Shown here: positions 14,804 through 22,509 of the stretch, one piece after another
How the letters are laid out: every line of letters begins with the position of its first letter
How positions within the stretch are numbered: position 1 is the stretch's first letter
Origin: Candidatus Zambryskiibacteriota bacterium
Lineage (GTDB): Bacteria > Patescibacteriota > Minisyncoccia > Phycocordibacterales > Zambryskibacteraceae
Assembly: GCA_016180955.1 (NCBI GenBank)
Contig: JACPAD010000002.1
Coordinates: forward strand, 1-45,875
Length of the DNA stretch: 45,875 nt
Direction of reading: 5' to 3'
Notes under the pieces: model-generated
What the model saw: only the letters and a program-made list of their open reading frames with translations
Told to the model about the DNA's origin: nothing
The model's database searches: none
Program-made: the position numbers and the translations under genes

Positions 14804-14827
14804 GGTGCTTTGATATATCAAAGCACC
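14804..14827. repeat. 24-bp perfect palindrome after the micro-protein gene
   Basis: Arm GGTGCTTTGATA and its exact complement. Compared with the palindrome at 14579-14608 it differs by one base in each arm (GCTATGATA versus GCTTTGATA), changed symmetrically so pairing is preserved. Confidence 0.8.
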
Positions 14828-14866
14828 ATACGTTATCAGTTCACGACCGTGAATTTATAACGTATG
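14827..14866. repeat. Hairpin 1 with ACGACCGTGA apex
   Basis: Outer 10-bp stem CATACGTTAT/ATAACGTATG, internal loop cag/ttt, inner stem TTCAC/GTGAA and a GACC apex. Confidence 0.75.
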
Positions 14867-14870
14867 TGTA

Positions 14871-14910
14871 AATACATCTATCTTCTACGACCGTGAGTTA
14901 TAGATGTATT
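14871..14910. repeat. Hairpin 2 with ACGACCGTGA apex
   Basis: Outer 11-bp stem AATACATCTAT/ATAGATGTATT, an internal loop, and the same 10-nt apex ACGACCGTGA as hairpin 1. The outer stems differ in sequence but both pair perfectly. Confidence 0.75.
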
Positions 14911-14918
14911 GAAAATTA

Positions 14919-14955
14919 AACAAAAGAAAAAGCGCCGTACCCGAAGGTCGTGCGC
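14919..14955 (-). terminator. Terminator of the 57-residue protein gene
   Basis: On the minus strand GCGC..ACC-TTCG-GGT..GCGC with two single-base bulges, a UUCG-type tetraloop and a TTTTTCTTTTG run. It lies 34 nt after the stop of the gene at 14989-15162. Confidence 0.7.
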
Positions 14956-14988
14956 CCAATTAAGCCGTCGAGTCCCGTATCTCATCCT

Positions 14989-15162
14989 CTACCTCGAGAG
15001 GATTACGGTATTATCATGGTACCTCGCAGCCCTGATAGGTTCAGTCCGACCAGCCTGATTAGCGTCGTAGTTGATTTGAAGGAAAACATCCGCTAGAAAG
15101 CGGACTTCCTCATCATTTTCCGGCACCAGTCGAAGTTGACCATTTTGGAACTCTGCTTTCAT
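14989..15162 (-). CDS. 57-residue protein with classical Shine-Dalgarno, function unknown
   Basis: Starts MKAEFQNGQLRLVPENDEEV; the NGQLRLVPEND and ARYHDNTVIL segments suggest a small alpha/beta fold, but I do not recognise the family. The start at 15162 is chosen because GGAGG lies 7 nt upstream; a GTG/ATG further up would bury that site. Consensus promoter TTGACA-N17-TATGAT and a terminator frame it as a self-contained unit. With the lipoprotein gene it is one of two genes here with an obvious ribosome-binding site. Confidence 0.65.
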   Translation of the reverse strand: MKAEFQNGQLRLVPENDEEVRFLADVFLQINYDANQAGRTEPIRAARYHDNTVILSR

Positions 15163-15179
15163 TGGCTCCTCCAACTTTA

Positions 15180-15208
15180 ATCATACACCCAAAAATATAT
15201 TTTGTCAA
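15180..15208 (-). promoter_or_regulatory. Consensus promoter of the 57-residue protein gene
   Basis: TTGACA (15208-15203), 17-nt spacer, TATGAT (15185-15180), followed by GGAGG and ATG at 15162. The best classical promoter plus ribosome-binding site in the window. Confidence 0.8.
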
Positions 15209-15218
15209 GTCTTTCTTC

Positions 15219-15240
15219 CATATTCATTATTCATTATTCT
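15219..15240. repeat. ATTCATTATTC repeat upstream of yebC
   Basis: TATTCATTATTCATTATTCT, the same word as the flanks of the four-helix-bundle cassette (29791-29807, 30199-30215). Its last six bases (TATTCT) form the apparent -10 of the yebC-like gene. Confidence 0.5.
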
Positions 15241-15246
15241 TAGGCC

Positions 15247-15477
15247 ATGAGCGGACACAATAAGTGGTCTAAAATCAAACATAAAAAAGCAGGTGCTGAT
15301 GCGGCAAGGTCGAAGATTTTCTCCAAATTGTCACAAGCTATCGCCACTGCTTCGCGGGAGGCTAAGGGTGACGTGAATTCTCCTATGTTGCGCACCGCCA
15401 TCGAGAAGGCGCGCGAGTATAATTTCCCTTCAGATAATATTAAGCGTGCAGTAGAACGCGGCAAAAATGCAAAGTAG
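15247..15477 (+). CDS. N-terminal-only YebC/PmpR-like protein
   Basis: 76 residues identical in pattern to the first domain of YebC (MSGHNKWSKIKHKKAGADAA, then RTAIEKAREYNFPSDNIKRAVERG). Full YebC proteins are about 240-250 residues; here the reading frame stops just after domain 1, and the ruvC start overlaps the stop by 11 nt. YebC proteins are DNA-binding regulators or translation factors relieving polyproline stalling. A minimal or truncated form; no C-terminal part is found downstream. TATTCT ends 6 nt before the ATG. Confidence 0.85.
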   Translation: MSGHNKWSKIKHKKAGADAARSKIFSKLSQAIATASREAKGDVNSPMLRTAIEKAREYNFPSDNIKRAVERGKNAK

Positions 15478-15943
15478 AGTTTTAGCTGTAGACCCCGGCT
15501 TCGACCGGATAGGAGTAGCGATTCTGAAAAAAGACAATGTTCTTTTTTCTGCATGCATTGAGACGGACAGAAAGCTCCTCCACTCCGAGCGTCTGCTTGA
15601 TATCGGAGAAAATATAAAAAAGATAATTAAGAAGTGGAAACCAAAGTCTCTGGCTATTGAGAACTTATTTTTTAATCAAAACATTAGCACCGCTTTAAAA
15701 GTATCGGAAGCGCGAGGAGTGATTTTATACGAAGCCTCATTGGCTAAGTTGAAAATTTGTGAATATTCTCCGCAGGCAGTCAAGATGGCGGTGACCGGCT
15801 ACGGTAAGGCGGACAAAGTACAAGTAGCCAGTATGGTTAAGAAATTAGTGACTCTGCCAAAAAAATCTTCAAAGAGACTCGACGACGAACTCGACGCTAT
15901 CGCGCTGGGGATTACTCACCTTGCAACGAAAAAGGGTATCTGA
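15467..15943 (+). CDS. ruvC: Holliday junction resolvase RuvC
   Basis: 158 residues. RNase H-like nuclease: VLAVDPGFDRIGVAIL (catalytic Asp), LAIENLFFNQN (Glu), EYSPQAVKMAVTGYGKADK, and RLDDELDAIALGITH (two C-terminal acidic residues). It cuts junctions processed by RuvAB. It overlaps the YebC-like gene by 11 nt, keeping the common yebC-ruvC order though ruvA and ruvB are elsewhere. Confidence 0.95.
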   Translation: MQSRVLAVDPGFDRIGVAILKKDNVLFSACIETDRKLLHSERLLDIGENIKKIIKKWKPKSLAIENLFFNQNISTALKVSEARGVILYEASLAKLKICEYSPQAVKMAVTGYGKADKVQVASMVKKLVTLPKKSSKRLDDELDAIALGITHLATKKGI

Positions 15944-15964
15944 TACAAATAAGTGCATTCGAAA

Positions 15965-15991
15965 AAACGCCGGTTTTAAATCAGGGCGTTT
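15965..15991 (+). terminator. Probable terminator after ruvC
   Basis: AAACGCC and GGCGTTT form a 7-bp stem around a 13-nt loop, 21 nt after the ruvC stop. The T-run is weak (TTTGATT), so termination may be inefficient. Confidence 0.5.
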
Positions 15992-16019
15992 GATTAAAAA
16001 TAATTAGATTATTTGCATT

Positions 16020-16193
16020 ATGGAAGACGATATCCTTAAAGACGATGAGCTTGAAGAGGGCGGCTTGCCTCTTGATGACGAGCTTGAAACTAAAAAGAAA
16101 GATTTGCTTGATGATGATGTGGAAAGTGCCGACGACTTAGCGGAAGAGGAAGATGAGGAAGAGGAACCGTTTGACGACGTTAACCCAATTTAG
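16020..16193 (+). CDS. 57-residue highly acidic micro-protein
   Basis: MEDDILKDDELEEGGLPLDD at the N-terminus and long Glu/Asp runs to the end (LAEEEDEEEEPFDDVNPI); about half of all residues are acidic. It begins 28 nt after the ruvC terminator hairpin and overlaps the tyrS 3' end by 4 nt convergently. A weak GATTAT lies 7 nt before the ATG. Function unknown; such proteins can mimic nucleic acid or bind basic partners, but this is only a thought. Confidence 0.6.
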   Translation: MEDDILKDDELEEGGLPLDDELETKKKDLLDDDVESADDLAEEEDEEEEPFDDVNPI

Positions 16194-17341
16194 ACAATCT
16201 CAATCCTCAAGAAGCGGTGTTTGCCAATGCGGTAAACACCGCTTTCGATTTCTTTGATGGCTCCTTCTTTCTGAAGCCGGTTGAATTCTGTTTTGGAAGA
16301 AACTAACCCTTGCTTGAGAAGCACTTCGACAAGCGGAGTATTTTTACTTGCCCTTACCGTCTCGACGTCTTTCGGCACTCCCCCCTTCGAAAAAGTTTCG
16401 GCGAAATTTTCTTCTGCTTGTTTAGCCGCTTCTTCGCCATGATAGAGCTTAGTAATTTCAAAAGCCAAGCGCATTTTAGCTTCTTTAGGATGACTCTTGA
16501 TTATCGTATTTACTTCTTCCATAGGTAGTCTGGTACATGCTTCAAAATAGCTGGGAACCTGATCGTCAACCATACTCATAACTTTTCCATACATATCGTT
16601 TGGAATATCGTTGAAGTTTATGGTATTACCCCAGCTAGAACTCATTTTGCGTCCATCAAGGCCTAGAATTGGAAAGGTGGTCATGACAATACTTTGCGGA
16701 TCTTGGCCGAAGTGTTCTTGAAGTACTCGCCCGGACAAAAGATTGAAACGTTGGTCTATACCGCCCAATTCAACATCCGCCTTAGTGGCTACACTGTCAT
16801 ATCCTTGCATTAGTGGGTAAAGCACTTCCCGCAAAGAAACCCTTTTTCCCTCCGTAAGGCGCTTGGCAATATTTTCTCTGGCGATAAAATCTGAAACAGA
16901 GAATTGATCCGCATGTTCTCCAATTTCGCGGTAAGTAAGAGGTTCGAGCCACTCGGAATTATATCTGAGCTCTGCCTGATCCAGATTTATGAGTTTGCCT
17001 ATCTGTTCAAAATAACTTTTTTTGTTTTCTTCAATAACGCTGTGATCTAGCATTGGCCTTTCGCTTTCCTTATCAGAAGAATCTCCGATCACTCCTGTAA
17101 AATCTCCAACAATAAAAACTACCTGGTGCCCCAGCTTTTGGAAGTCGCGCATTTTGAGCAAGGGAACGGATCGGCCGAGGTGAAGGTTTGGACTAGTTGG
17201 ATCAATGCCTAGTTTTACTCTTAGTTTCTTACCAGATTCTAACTTCTTCTTTAAATCCTCTTTTCCAATAACCTCTGCCACCCCGCGCGAAAGGAGTTCT
17301 TCTACTCGTAGTGAGCTTGTCGAATCTACATCTTTATTCAT
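16190..17341 (-). CDS. tyrS: Tyrosyl-tRNA synthetase
   Basis: 383 residues from MNKDVDSTSSLRVEELL. Class I synthetase: HIGH-like PNLHLGRS, YDSVATKADVELGGIDQRFN (tyrosine/tRNA pocket region), KMSKS-like GRKMSSSWG, and a C-terminal S4-like segment (PLVEVLLKQGLVSSKTEFNRL). Charges tRNA-Tyr. Start chosen at 17341, with an extended -10 TGCTACATT ending 6 nt upstream; an upstream start would cover that promoter. The N-terminal STSSLR is encoded by an interspersed TTCGACAAGCTCACTACG repeat. Confidence 0.95.
   Translation of the reverse strand: MNKDVDSTSSLRVEELLSRGVAEVIGKEDLKKKLESGKKLRVKLGIDPTSPNLHLGRSVPLLKMRDFQKLGHQVVFIVGDFTGVIGDSSDKESERPMLDHSVIEENKKSYFEQIGKLINLDQAELRYNSEWLEPLTYREIGEHADQFSVSDFIARENIAKRLTEGKRVSLREVLYPLMQGYDSVATKADVELGGIDQRFNLLSGRVLQEHFGQDPQSIVMTTFPILGLDGRKMSSSWGNTINFNDIPNDMYGKVMSMVDDQVPSYFEACTRLPMEEVNTIIKSHPKEAKMRLAFEITKLYHGEEAAKQAEENFAETFSKGGVPKDVETVRASKNTPLVEVLLKQGLVSSKTEFNRLQKEGAIKEIESGVYRIGKHRFLRIEIV
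17305..17324. repeat. TTCGACAAGCTCACTACG repeat at the tyrS N-terminus
   Basis: On the coding strand the classic dispersed sequence TTCGACAAGCTCACTACG encodes STSSLR directly after the start of TyrS, in a region expected to be disordered. Confidence 0.6.
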
Positions 17342-17355
17342 GAGAACAATGTAGC

Positions 17356-19452
17356 ATGAAACGGAATATGATAAAATCAATATTCCTAATGAAATCTAAC
17401 CACTTTTTAGCTTTGGGTGCTGCTCTCCTTTTCGTTTCAGGTCTCTTTATTCTCTGGACGGCCTCACTCCGCATCCCTGCTCTTGAGTCTTTAAACGAGC
17501 GCCGGATAGACCAGTCGACAAAAATCTACGACCGTACTGGCGAGATCCTTCTCTACGATTTCTCACGGGATGTCAGGCGCGAGGTGGTGGCCTTCGAGAA
17601 TATCTCCCCAAATGCCAAGCATGCCACTATTGCCATAGAGGATAAGGACTTCTACTCCCACAACGGTTTTGATTTAAGCTCTTTTCTTCGGGCCGTCTGG
17701 GTCAACTTAACCACTCTCTCTTTCAGCCAAGGCGGCTCGACCATCACTCAGCAAGTAGTCAAAAATTCTATTCTTACTAAAGACAAAACCCCGACAAGAA
17801 AGCTTAAAGAGCTCATTCTCGCGCTTAAGCTTGAGAAAGTTCTTACTAAAGACGAGATACTCTCGCTCTACCTCAATGAGATTCCTTATGGCGGCACCGT
17901 CTATGGCATCGAGGAGGCTGCCGAAAATTTCTTGGGGAAAAGCGCGTCCGACTTGACTGCTGCCGAATCCGCTTACCTTGCCGCTCTTCCCAAGGCCCCC
18001 TCTTACTACTCGCCGTACGGCAGTCATCAGGATGAGCTTAAGGAGAGAAAGAATTTGATCTTGAAAGAAATGCTCTCGCAGAATTTTATCACCGAGGAAG
18101 AATATGGGAAGGCGCTTGTCGAACAAGTGGTCTTTAAAGAGCGCGAGAATACCGGGAACATCAAGGCGCCCCATTTCGTCTTTTTTGTCATCGATGAGCT
18201 GACAAAAATTTATGGCGAAGACGTACTTCAGTCGAGCGGCTGGAAAGTGGTTACCACTCTCGACTATTCGATCCAGAGGGACGCCGAGGCGCTGGCGAAG
18301 AAATACGGCGAGATAAACCAGGTCCAGTTCAACGGCAACAACAACGCCATCGTTGCCATCGACCCGAAGACCGGTGAGATTCTCTCTATGGTCGGCTCGC
18401 GCGATTACTTCGACCCCGAGATTGACGGCAACTTCAATGCCGCCTTGGGTCACAGACAGCCGGGCTCGACCTTTAAGCCCTTTGTCTACTCGGTTCTCTT
18501 CAACAAGGGCTACACCGACCAAACTATTCTCTTTGACGTGCCTACTCAATTCTCGCCCTCTTGTGCAAAAGATTTATTTACCACGGACGATATTTGCTAT
18601 TCTCCGGTAAACTATGACGATAAGTTCCGCGGTCCGATAATCATAAGAAACGCTTTAGCCCAATCCATTAACATCCCGGCAGTCAAGGCAGTCTATCTGG
18701 CGGGGGTTCGTGACTCCATAGAGCTCGCGGAGAGTTTGGGTATTAAGAGCTTAACGGAGCTTGACCGCTATGGACTCTCCCTTGTCCTCGGAGGCGGCGC
18801 AGTCTCTCTCTTGGACATGGCTTCGGCTTACGGAGTATTCGCCAACGACGGTATAAGAAATGAATACATGTCGGTGCTCTGGGTAGAGGACGCCGAGGGC
18901 AATATCATCGATAAGCACGCGCCGTTCCCGAGACGCGTCTTGCCGGAAGAAACAGCTCGCGCCATCTCAAGCATTCTCTCTGATAACACGGCCAGAACCC
19001 CCGGCTACGGTCCCAACTCTCCTCTCTATATTGGAGATAACGTGGCGGTAAAAACCGGTACTTCGAATGACTACAGAGACGCTTGGATTCTCGGTTACGC
19101 TCCCAACCTCGTCATCGGCGCCTGGGTGGGCAACAACGACAATTCTCCTATGGAAAAGAAAGTGGCTGGGCTTATCGTTTCGCCCTTATGGAGAGAGCTT
19201 ATGGATAAAGTTCTGCCGAATCTGCCTAGAGAAGAATTTATTTCGCCGACTACGGAAGATCTCTCCAGTTTAAAGCCAGTATTGCGCGGACAAGTTTCCG
19301 GCGCGCACTCAATACTTTACTGGGTCGACAAAGACAACCCTCGCGGACCCGTGCCATCTAACCCAGCAGACGATTCCCAGTTTATAAACTGGGAATACGG
19401 TGTCCAGCACTGGGTCTCTACTAATTCAGCGCCTCTGCCTACTGGCTTTTGA
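17356..19452 (+). CDS. Bifunctional penicillin-binding protein (class A, PBP1A-like)
   Basis: 698 residues. One N-terminal membrane helix (FLALGAALLFVSGLFILW), a GT51 glycosyltransferase (AIEDKDFYSHNGFD with catalytic Glu, GGSTITQQVVKN, YLNEIPYGGTVYGIE), and a transpeptidase with SxxK GSTFKPFVYS, SxN SIN and KTG VKTGTSNDYRD. It polymerises and cross-links peptidoglycan. Three in-frame ATGs (17356, 17368, 17389) compete; 17389 follows a TATGAT by 16 nt, 17356 overlaps the divergent tyrS promoter, so the start is uncertain. Its stop directly abuts that of the next, convergent gene. Confidence 0.95.
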   Translation: MKRNMIKSIFLMKSNHFLALGAALLFVSGLFILWTASLRIPALESLNERRIDQSTKIYDRTGEILLYDFSRDVRREVVAFENISPNAKHATIAIEDKDFYSHNGFDLSSFLRAVWVNLTTLSFSQGGSTITQQVVKNSILTKDKTPTRKLKELILALKLEKVLTKDEILSLYLNEIPYGGTVYGIEEAAENFLGKSASDLTAAESAYLAALPKAPSYYSPYGSHQDELKERKNLILKEMLSQNFITEEEYGKALVEQVVFKERENTGNIKAPHFVFFVIDELTKIYGEDVLQSSGWKVVTTLDYSIQRDAEALAKKYGEINQVQFNGNNNAIVAIDPKTGEILSMVGSRDYFDPEIDGNFNAALGHRQPGSTFKPFVYSVLFNKGYTDQTILFDVPTQFSPSCAKDLFTTDDICYSPVNYDDKFRGPIIIRNALAQSINIPAVKAVYLAGVRDSIELAESLGIKSLTELDRYGLSLVLGGGAVSLLDMASAYGVFANDGIRNEYMSVLWVEDAEGNIIDKHAPFPRRVLPEETARAISSILSDNTARTPGYGPNSPLYIGDNVAVKTGTSNDYRDAWILGYAPNLVIGAWVGNNDNSPMEKKVAGLIVSPLWRELMDKVLPNLPREEFISPTTEDLSSLKPVLRGQVSGAHSILYWVDKDNPRGPVPSNPADDSQFINWEYGVQHWVSTNSAPLPTGF

Positions 19453-19713
19453 TTATCTATAGATAACTCGCGAGATAAAAATTTTGTGTCGTTCTTTGAG
19501 TTCCGTTTTTATCTGCTCTTCTTTTAAATTAATTTCGCTTTTGGCCGCGGCCCCCGAATTAATTTCCAAAATCCCGTCTTTGAAAAAAATTTGTTTAGGC
19601 AGAAGTTTTACTTTTGCTTTTTCCTGAACTATTTTAACGATTGTTTCTTTGGCTAGAGTTTCTTTATTTAAAACTTTTGAAAATCTTTCCAGAAGATTAA
19701 AAAGATTTTTCAT
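19453..19713 (-). CDS. Small protein downstream of dnaN, possibly DciA/DUF721-like
   Basis: 86 residues with an N-terminal helix pair and a pattern KVKLLPKQIFFKDGILEINSG...EINLKEEQIKTELKER that resembles the C-terminal half of DUF721/DciA proteins, which often sit near dnaA/dnaN/recF and help load the replicative helicase. The call is weak. The start follows the dnaN stop with TTG-ATG; the ATG at 19713 is taken. Last gene of the dnaA-dnaN unit. Confidence 0.6.
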   Translation of the reverse strand: MKNLFNLLERFSKVLNKETLAKETIVKIVQEKAKVKLLPKQIFFKDGILEINSGAAAKSEINLKEEQIKTELKERHKIFISRVIYR

Positions 19714-19716
19714 CAA

Positions 19717-20820
19717 TTAAGACTGATTCATCGGCATCACGAGGTAGAGAAAGCTTGTATCACCAACGCCGGAGACGAGAACCGGTTTAGCCACACCGGA
19801 GAAATTAAGCGAAATGCTGTCGGTTGTGATGGATTGGAAGCAGTCGGTGAAGTAACGATGATTGATGTTAATAGAGATATCCTCGCCCTCAAGCGCAGCA
19901 TCAACTAAGTGGATACTTTCGCCAATATTCGAATTTTTGGATTCGATTTGGAAGCGTTTAGCCCCCGGAGAAAGTTTAAGGGTCATTTGATTGAAAGAGT
20001 CCGAGAAGATGAGGGATGTTTTGAGTGAATTTATAAGATCTTGTTTGAGAACAACTGCCGAGGTTGTGGTTTCTTTCGGGATAATTTGGCGATAATCGGG
20101 GAAAACACCTTCAATGATGCGTGAGGTGAGGTAAACCCCGCCGGAACGCAGAGCAAGCTGATGCTCTTCTATCGAAAGTGAAACTTCTTCGGTATTTGTA
20201 TCAAAAATTCTTATGACCTCGGCGGCATTCTTCTGCGGAATAAGAATTTGCTTGAAGTGGGGAATTTTCTTTATCTTTACCTTTTTCTCCGCTAAGCGAA
20301 ATGAATCTGTTGCGGCAAATACTAGAAAATCTCCTTCATGGGTAATAGCTATCGAGGAGAGTTCCGGTTTGATGCTTCCGGTAGCGGCGGCGTAAATTAC
20401 CGAGCGTACACCAAAAACTAGGTCGCGTGCCGGCATGGAGAAAGCGTTATCTTCTCCAATCTCCGGAATAATCGGAAATTCTTCGGTCGGAAGAGTTTTA
20501 ATATTGGTTTTGGTTGAGGAAGTTTTTATCTCAAGCGTTTGTTCTTTGGTGCTTAGAGTAATATTTTTGTCTCTTGACAGAGAAGAAATGAAGGGGGTAA
20601 TAATGCGCGACGGTATAACTACCGTACCTGGTTCAATAACCTTGACTGGAAGTTTGATTGAGATACCAATATCTAGGTTGGTGGCTTTAATGTTTAATAA
20701 GTTTTGTCTTGCGTCAAAATATAAACCAGAGAGTACAGCTAGAGTGGTGTTTTTACCAGCAATCTTGTCTGCTTTATTTAGCACTTCTTCCAACTGTTCT
20801 TTAATGCATTCTATTTTCAT
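19717..20820 (-). CDS. dnaN: DNA polymerase III sliding clamp (beta)
   Basis: 367 residues, the normal length for three clamp domains. Typical segments: LAVLSGLYFDARQNLLNIKATNLDIGI (domain I), EFPIIPEIGEDNAF, FAATDSFRLAEKKV (domain II), and the C-terminal VLVSGVGDTSFLYLVMPM (a clear beta-clamp ending). It tethers polymerases to DNA. It follows dnaA at 208 nt in the same direction; a TA-rich TATATATAAAAT precedes the ATG directly. Confidence 0.96.
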   Translation of the reverse strand: MKIECIKEQLEEVLNKADKIAGKNTTLAVLSGLYFDARQNLLNIKATNLDIGISIKLPVKVIEPGTVVIPSRIITPFISSLSRDKNITLSTKEQTLEIKTSSTKTNIKTLPTEEFPIIPEIGEDNAFSMPARDLVFGVRSVIYAAATGSIKPELSSIAITHEGDFLVFAATDSFRLAEKKVKIKKIPHFKQILIPQKNAAEVIRIFDTNTEEVSLSIEEHQLALRSGGVYLTSRIIEGVFPDYRQIIPKETTTSAVVLKQDLINSLKTSLIFSDSFNQMTLKLSPGAKRFQIESKNSNIGESIHLVDAALEGEDISININHRYFTDCFQSITTDSISLNFSGVAKPVLVSGVGDTSFLYLVMPMNQS

Positions 20821-21028
20821 ATTTTATATATAAATACTAGAAGAGGATGATGAGTAGGGTGGATATGTGTATAAGGCATGATTTGCTTTAAATATTGGGT
20901 TTTTTAGAATTTTGAGAATGATAAGTTGGGTATAGTTTCTAATTAAGTTAATGTTTTTATTGATTGATTCCAATTTATTGACAATTCCACCACTCTTATT
21001 AACATCATTTAAGGTTTTTTTCCACATA
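20821..21028. other. dnaA-dnaN intergenic region with DnaA-box-like sites (possible oriC)
   Basis: 208 AT-rich bases without a credible gene. Two near-consensus DnaA boxes: TGTGTATAA (20866-20874, complement TTATACACA) and TTTTCCACA (21018-21026), each one mismatch from TTATCCACA, on opposite strands. A 79-residue frame across it is low-complexity and rejected. Confidence 0.45.
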
Positions 21029-22378
21029 TTATGAGACAGCAAGTAGTCCCCTAATCTGCTCAATCTCCTCCAGAAGTTCGCGGTCTTCCTTAATATCGTT
21101 CTTTACCTTCTCACAGGAATGAATAACGGTAGTATGATCTCTGCCTCCCAGTCTATCTCCAATAGATGGATAGGAAATATTAAAATCCTCACGCAGAATA
21201 TACATTATAATCTGGCGCGGCCTGATGATTTCCTTATGTCTGGTCTTTTCGTAGATATTGTCTTCCTTAATGTTGTAAAAGTCTGAAATAATTCTGACTA
21301 CATCTTTGACAGCCATGATTTTCTTAGGTTTGACGTTGTTTTTAACGTAATTTCTAACATCAAGCAGTGATAATTCTTTGCCCTTAAGCTGCGCTTGGCA
21401 GAGAAGAGCATTGACGGCACCTTCCAGCTCGCGGATATTGCCGTTTATGGTGTGTGCCAAGTAATCCGTGACTTCTGCGGACAAGGTTACGCCTTGCTGC
21501 AAGGATTTGGCGGAAATGATGGCTGCTCTTGACTCTTTATCCGGCGCGGGCAGTTCTACCGTCATACCCACAAGAAATCTCGATTTAAGTCGGTCCTCAA
21601 GATTGGGGATGAAATGCGGGTGTTTGTCGGAGGAGAAAATAATCTGTCGATTGCTGTCGTAGAGGGTGTTAAAGAGGTGGAAAAGCTCCTCCTGGCAGCG
21701 TTGTTTATCTGAAAAGAGTTGGATGTCGTCGACTATCAAAACGTCGTACTTGCGGTATTTTTCCTTAAAGATATGAATCTTTTGATGCTGGAAGGCGTTC
21801 ATAAAATCTTGAACAAACTGCTCGGAAGTCATGTAATAGACCTTCTTGCCGGGAGAGGTCGTCTTGATATGGTTGCCGATAGCTTGAATTAAATGTGTCT
21901 TACCGTGGCCTGTTGAGCCGTAGATAAATAGTGGGTTGTACATGATGCCCGGATTTTTGATGACAGCTTGAGCGGCGGCATGTGAGAGCTCATTGAAGGG
22001 CCCCACGATGAATGATTCGAAAGTGTAGCGCGGATTAAGATTGTCCTCCTTATTTACGGTTATCTCCGGCAGAGGGAGCTCTCTGGTATTGGAGAGGTCT
22101 TTGGCCGGTCTGTCGTCGCGGCGGCGCGCCTCTTCCTTGTTGACCACGTACTCTACGGCATGGATAGAGTTCTCGATATTCCTTAAGCTTCTTAAGATGG
22201 AGTTGTGATACTTGGTTAAGAGCCACTCTTTGACAAAGGCGTTGGGCACTGACAAAACGACTACCCCGCCGTCTTCTTTAACGATGCGCGTGTCCTTGAA
22301 CCAAGTGGTGAAATTTGCCCTAGAGACCCCGAGCTCCATTTCCACCAGAACGTTTTGCCAAAGTTGTTTGCAGTCCAT
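21029..22378 (-). CDS. dnaA: Chromosomal replication initiator DnaA
   Basis: 449 residues. Domain I (1-80), linker, AAA+ domain with Walker A YGSTGHGKTHLIQA, Walker B VLIVDDIQ and sensor regions, and domain IV with the signature GGRDHTTVIHSCEKV that reads the DnaA box. Starts replication at oriC. A TACTAT lies 20-odd nt upstream of the ATG. Divergent from rpmH-rnpA-yidC, the classical order around bacterial origins. Confidence 0.97.
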   Translation of the reverse strand: MDCKQLWQNVLVEMELGVSRANFTTWFKDTRIVKEDGGVVVLSVPNAFVKEWLLTKYHNSILRSLRNIENSIHAVEYVVNKEEARRRDDRPAKDLSNTRELPLPEITVNKEDNLNPRYTFESFIVGPFNELSHAAAQAVIKNPGIMYNPLFIYGSTGHGKTHLIQAIGNHIKTTSPGKKVYYMTSEQFVQDFMNAFQHQKIHIFKEKYRKYDVLIVDDIQLFSDKQRCQEELFHLFNTLYDSNRQIIFSSDKHPHFIPNLEDRLKSRFLVGMTVELPAPDKESRAAIISAKSLQQGVTLSAEVTDYLAHTINGNIRELEGAVNALLCQAQLKGKELSLLDVRNYVKNNVKPKKIMAVKDVVRIISDFYNIKEDNIYEKTRHKEIIRPRQIIMYILREDFNISYPSIGDRLGGRDHTTVIHSCEKVKNDIKEDRELLEEIEQIRGLLAVS

Positions 22379-22453
22379 TTCAGAAAATTCTGTTGCGTCT
22401 TATAGTACCCTTTTTGCTTCAGGTATCAAAACTTGTGAATGGCCCGAAAAATG

Positions 22454-22484
22454 TTTATAATATGTTTACAAGCTGTTAATAAAA
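22454..22484. promoter_or_regulatory. Three 11-bp-phased DnaA-box-like 9-mers upstream of dnaA
   Basis: TGTTTATAA (22454), TGTTTACAA (22465) and TGTTAATAA (22476) start exactly 11 bp apart, one helical turn. Their complements (TTATAAACA, TTGTAAACA, TTATTAACA) are relaxed relatives of TTATCCACA. The whole dnaA-rpmH gap (22379-22509) is AT-rich and otherwise empty. Confidence 0.45.
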
Positions 22485-22509
22485 ATAGTTTGACCACAGC
22501 TCACTATAA

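Noticed and set aside
14946-14952. GGTCGTG as a kissing partner for the CACGACC apex of the tandem hairpins
   Set aside because: This heptamer is part of the stem of a good minus-strand terminator, so the complementarity is probably incidental.
20824-21063. 79-residue reading frame across the dnaA-dnaN gap
   Set aside because: Low-complexity, AT-driven composition with a Ser/Tyr tail, overlaps the dnaA 3' end, and the region carries DnaA-box-like sites instead.
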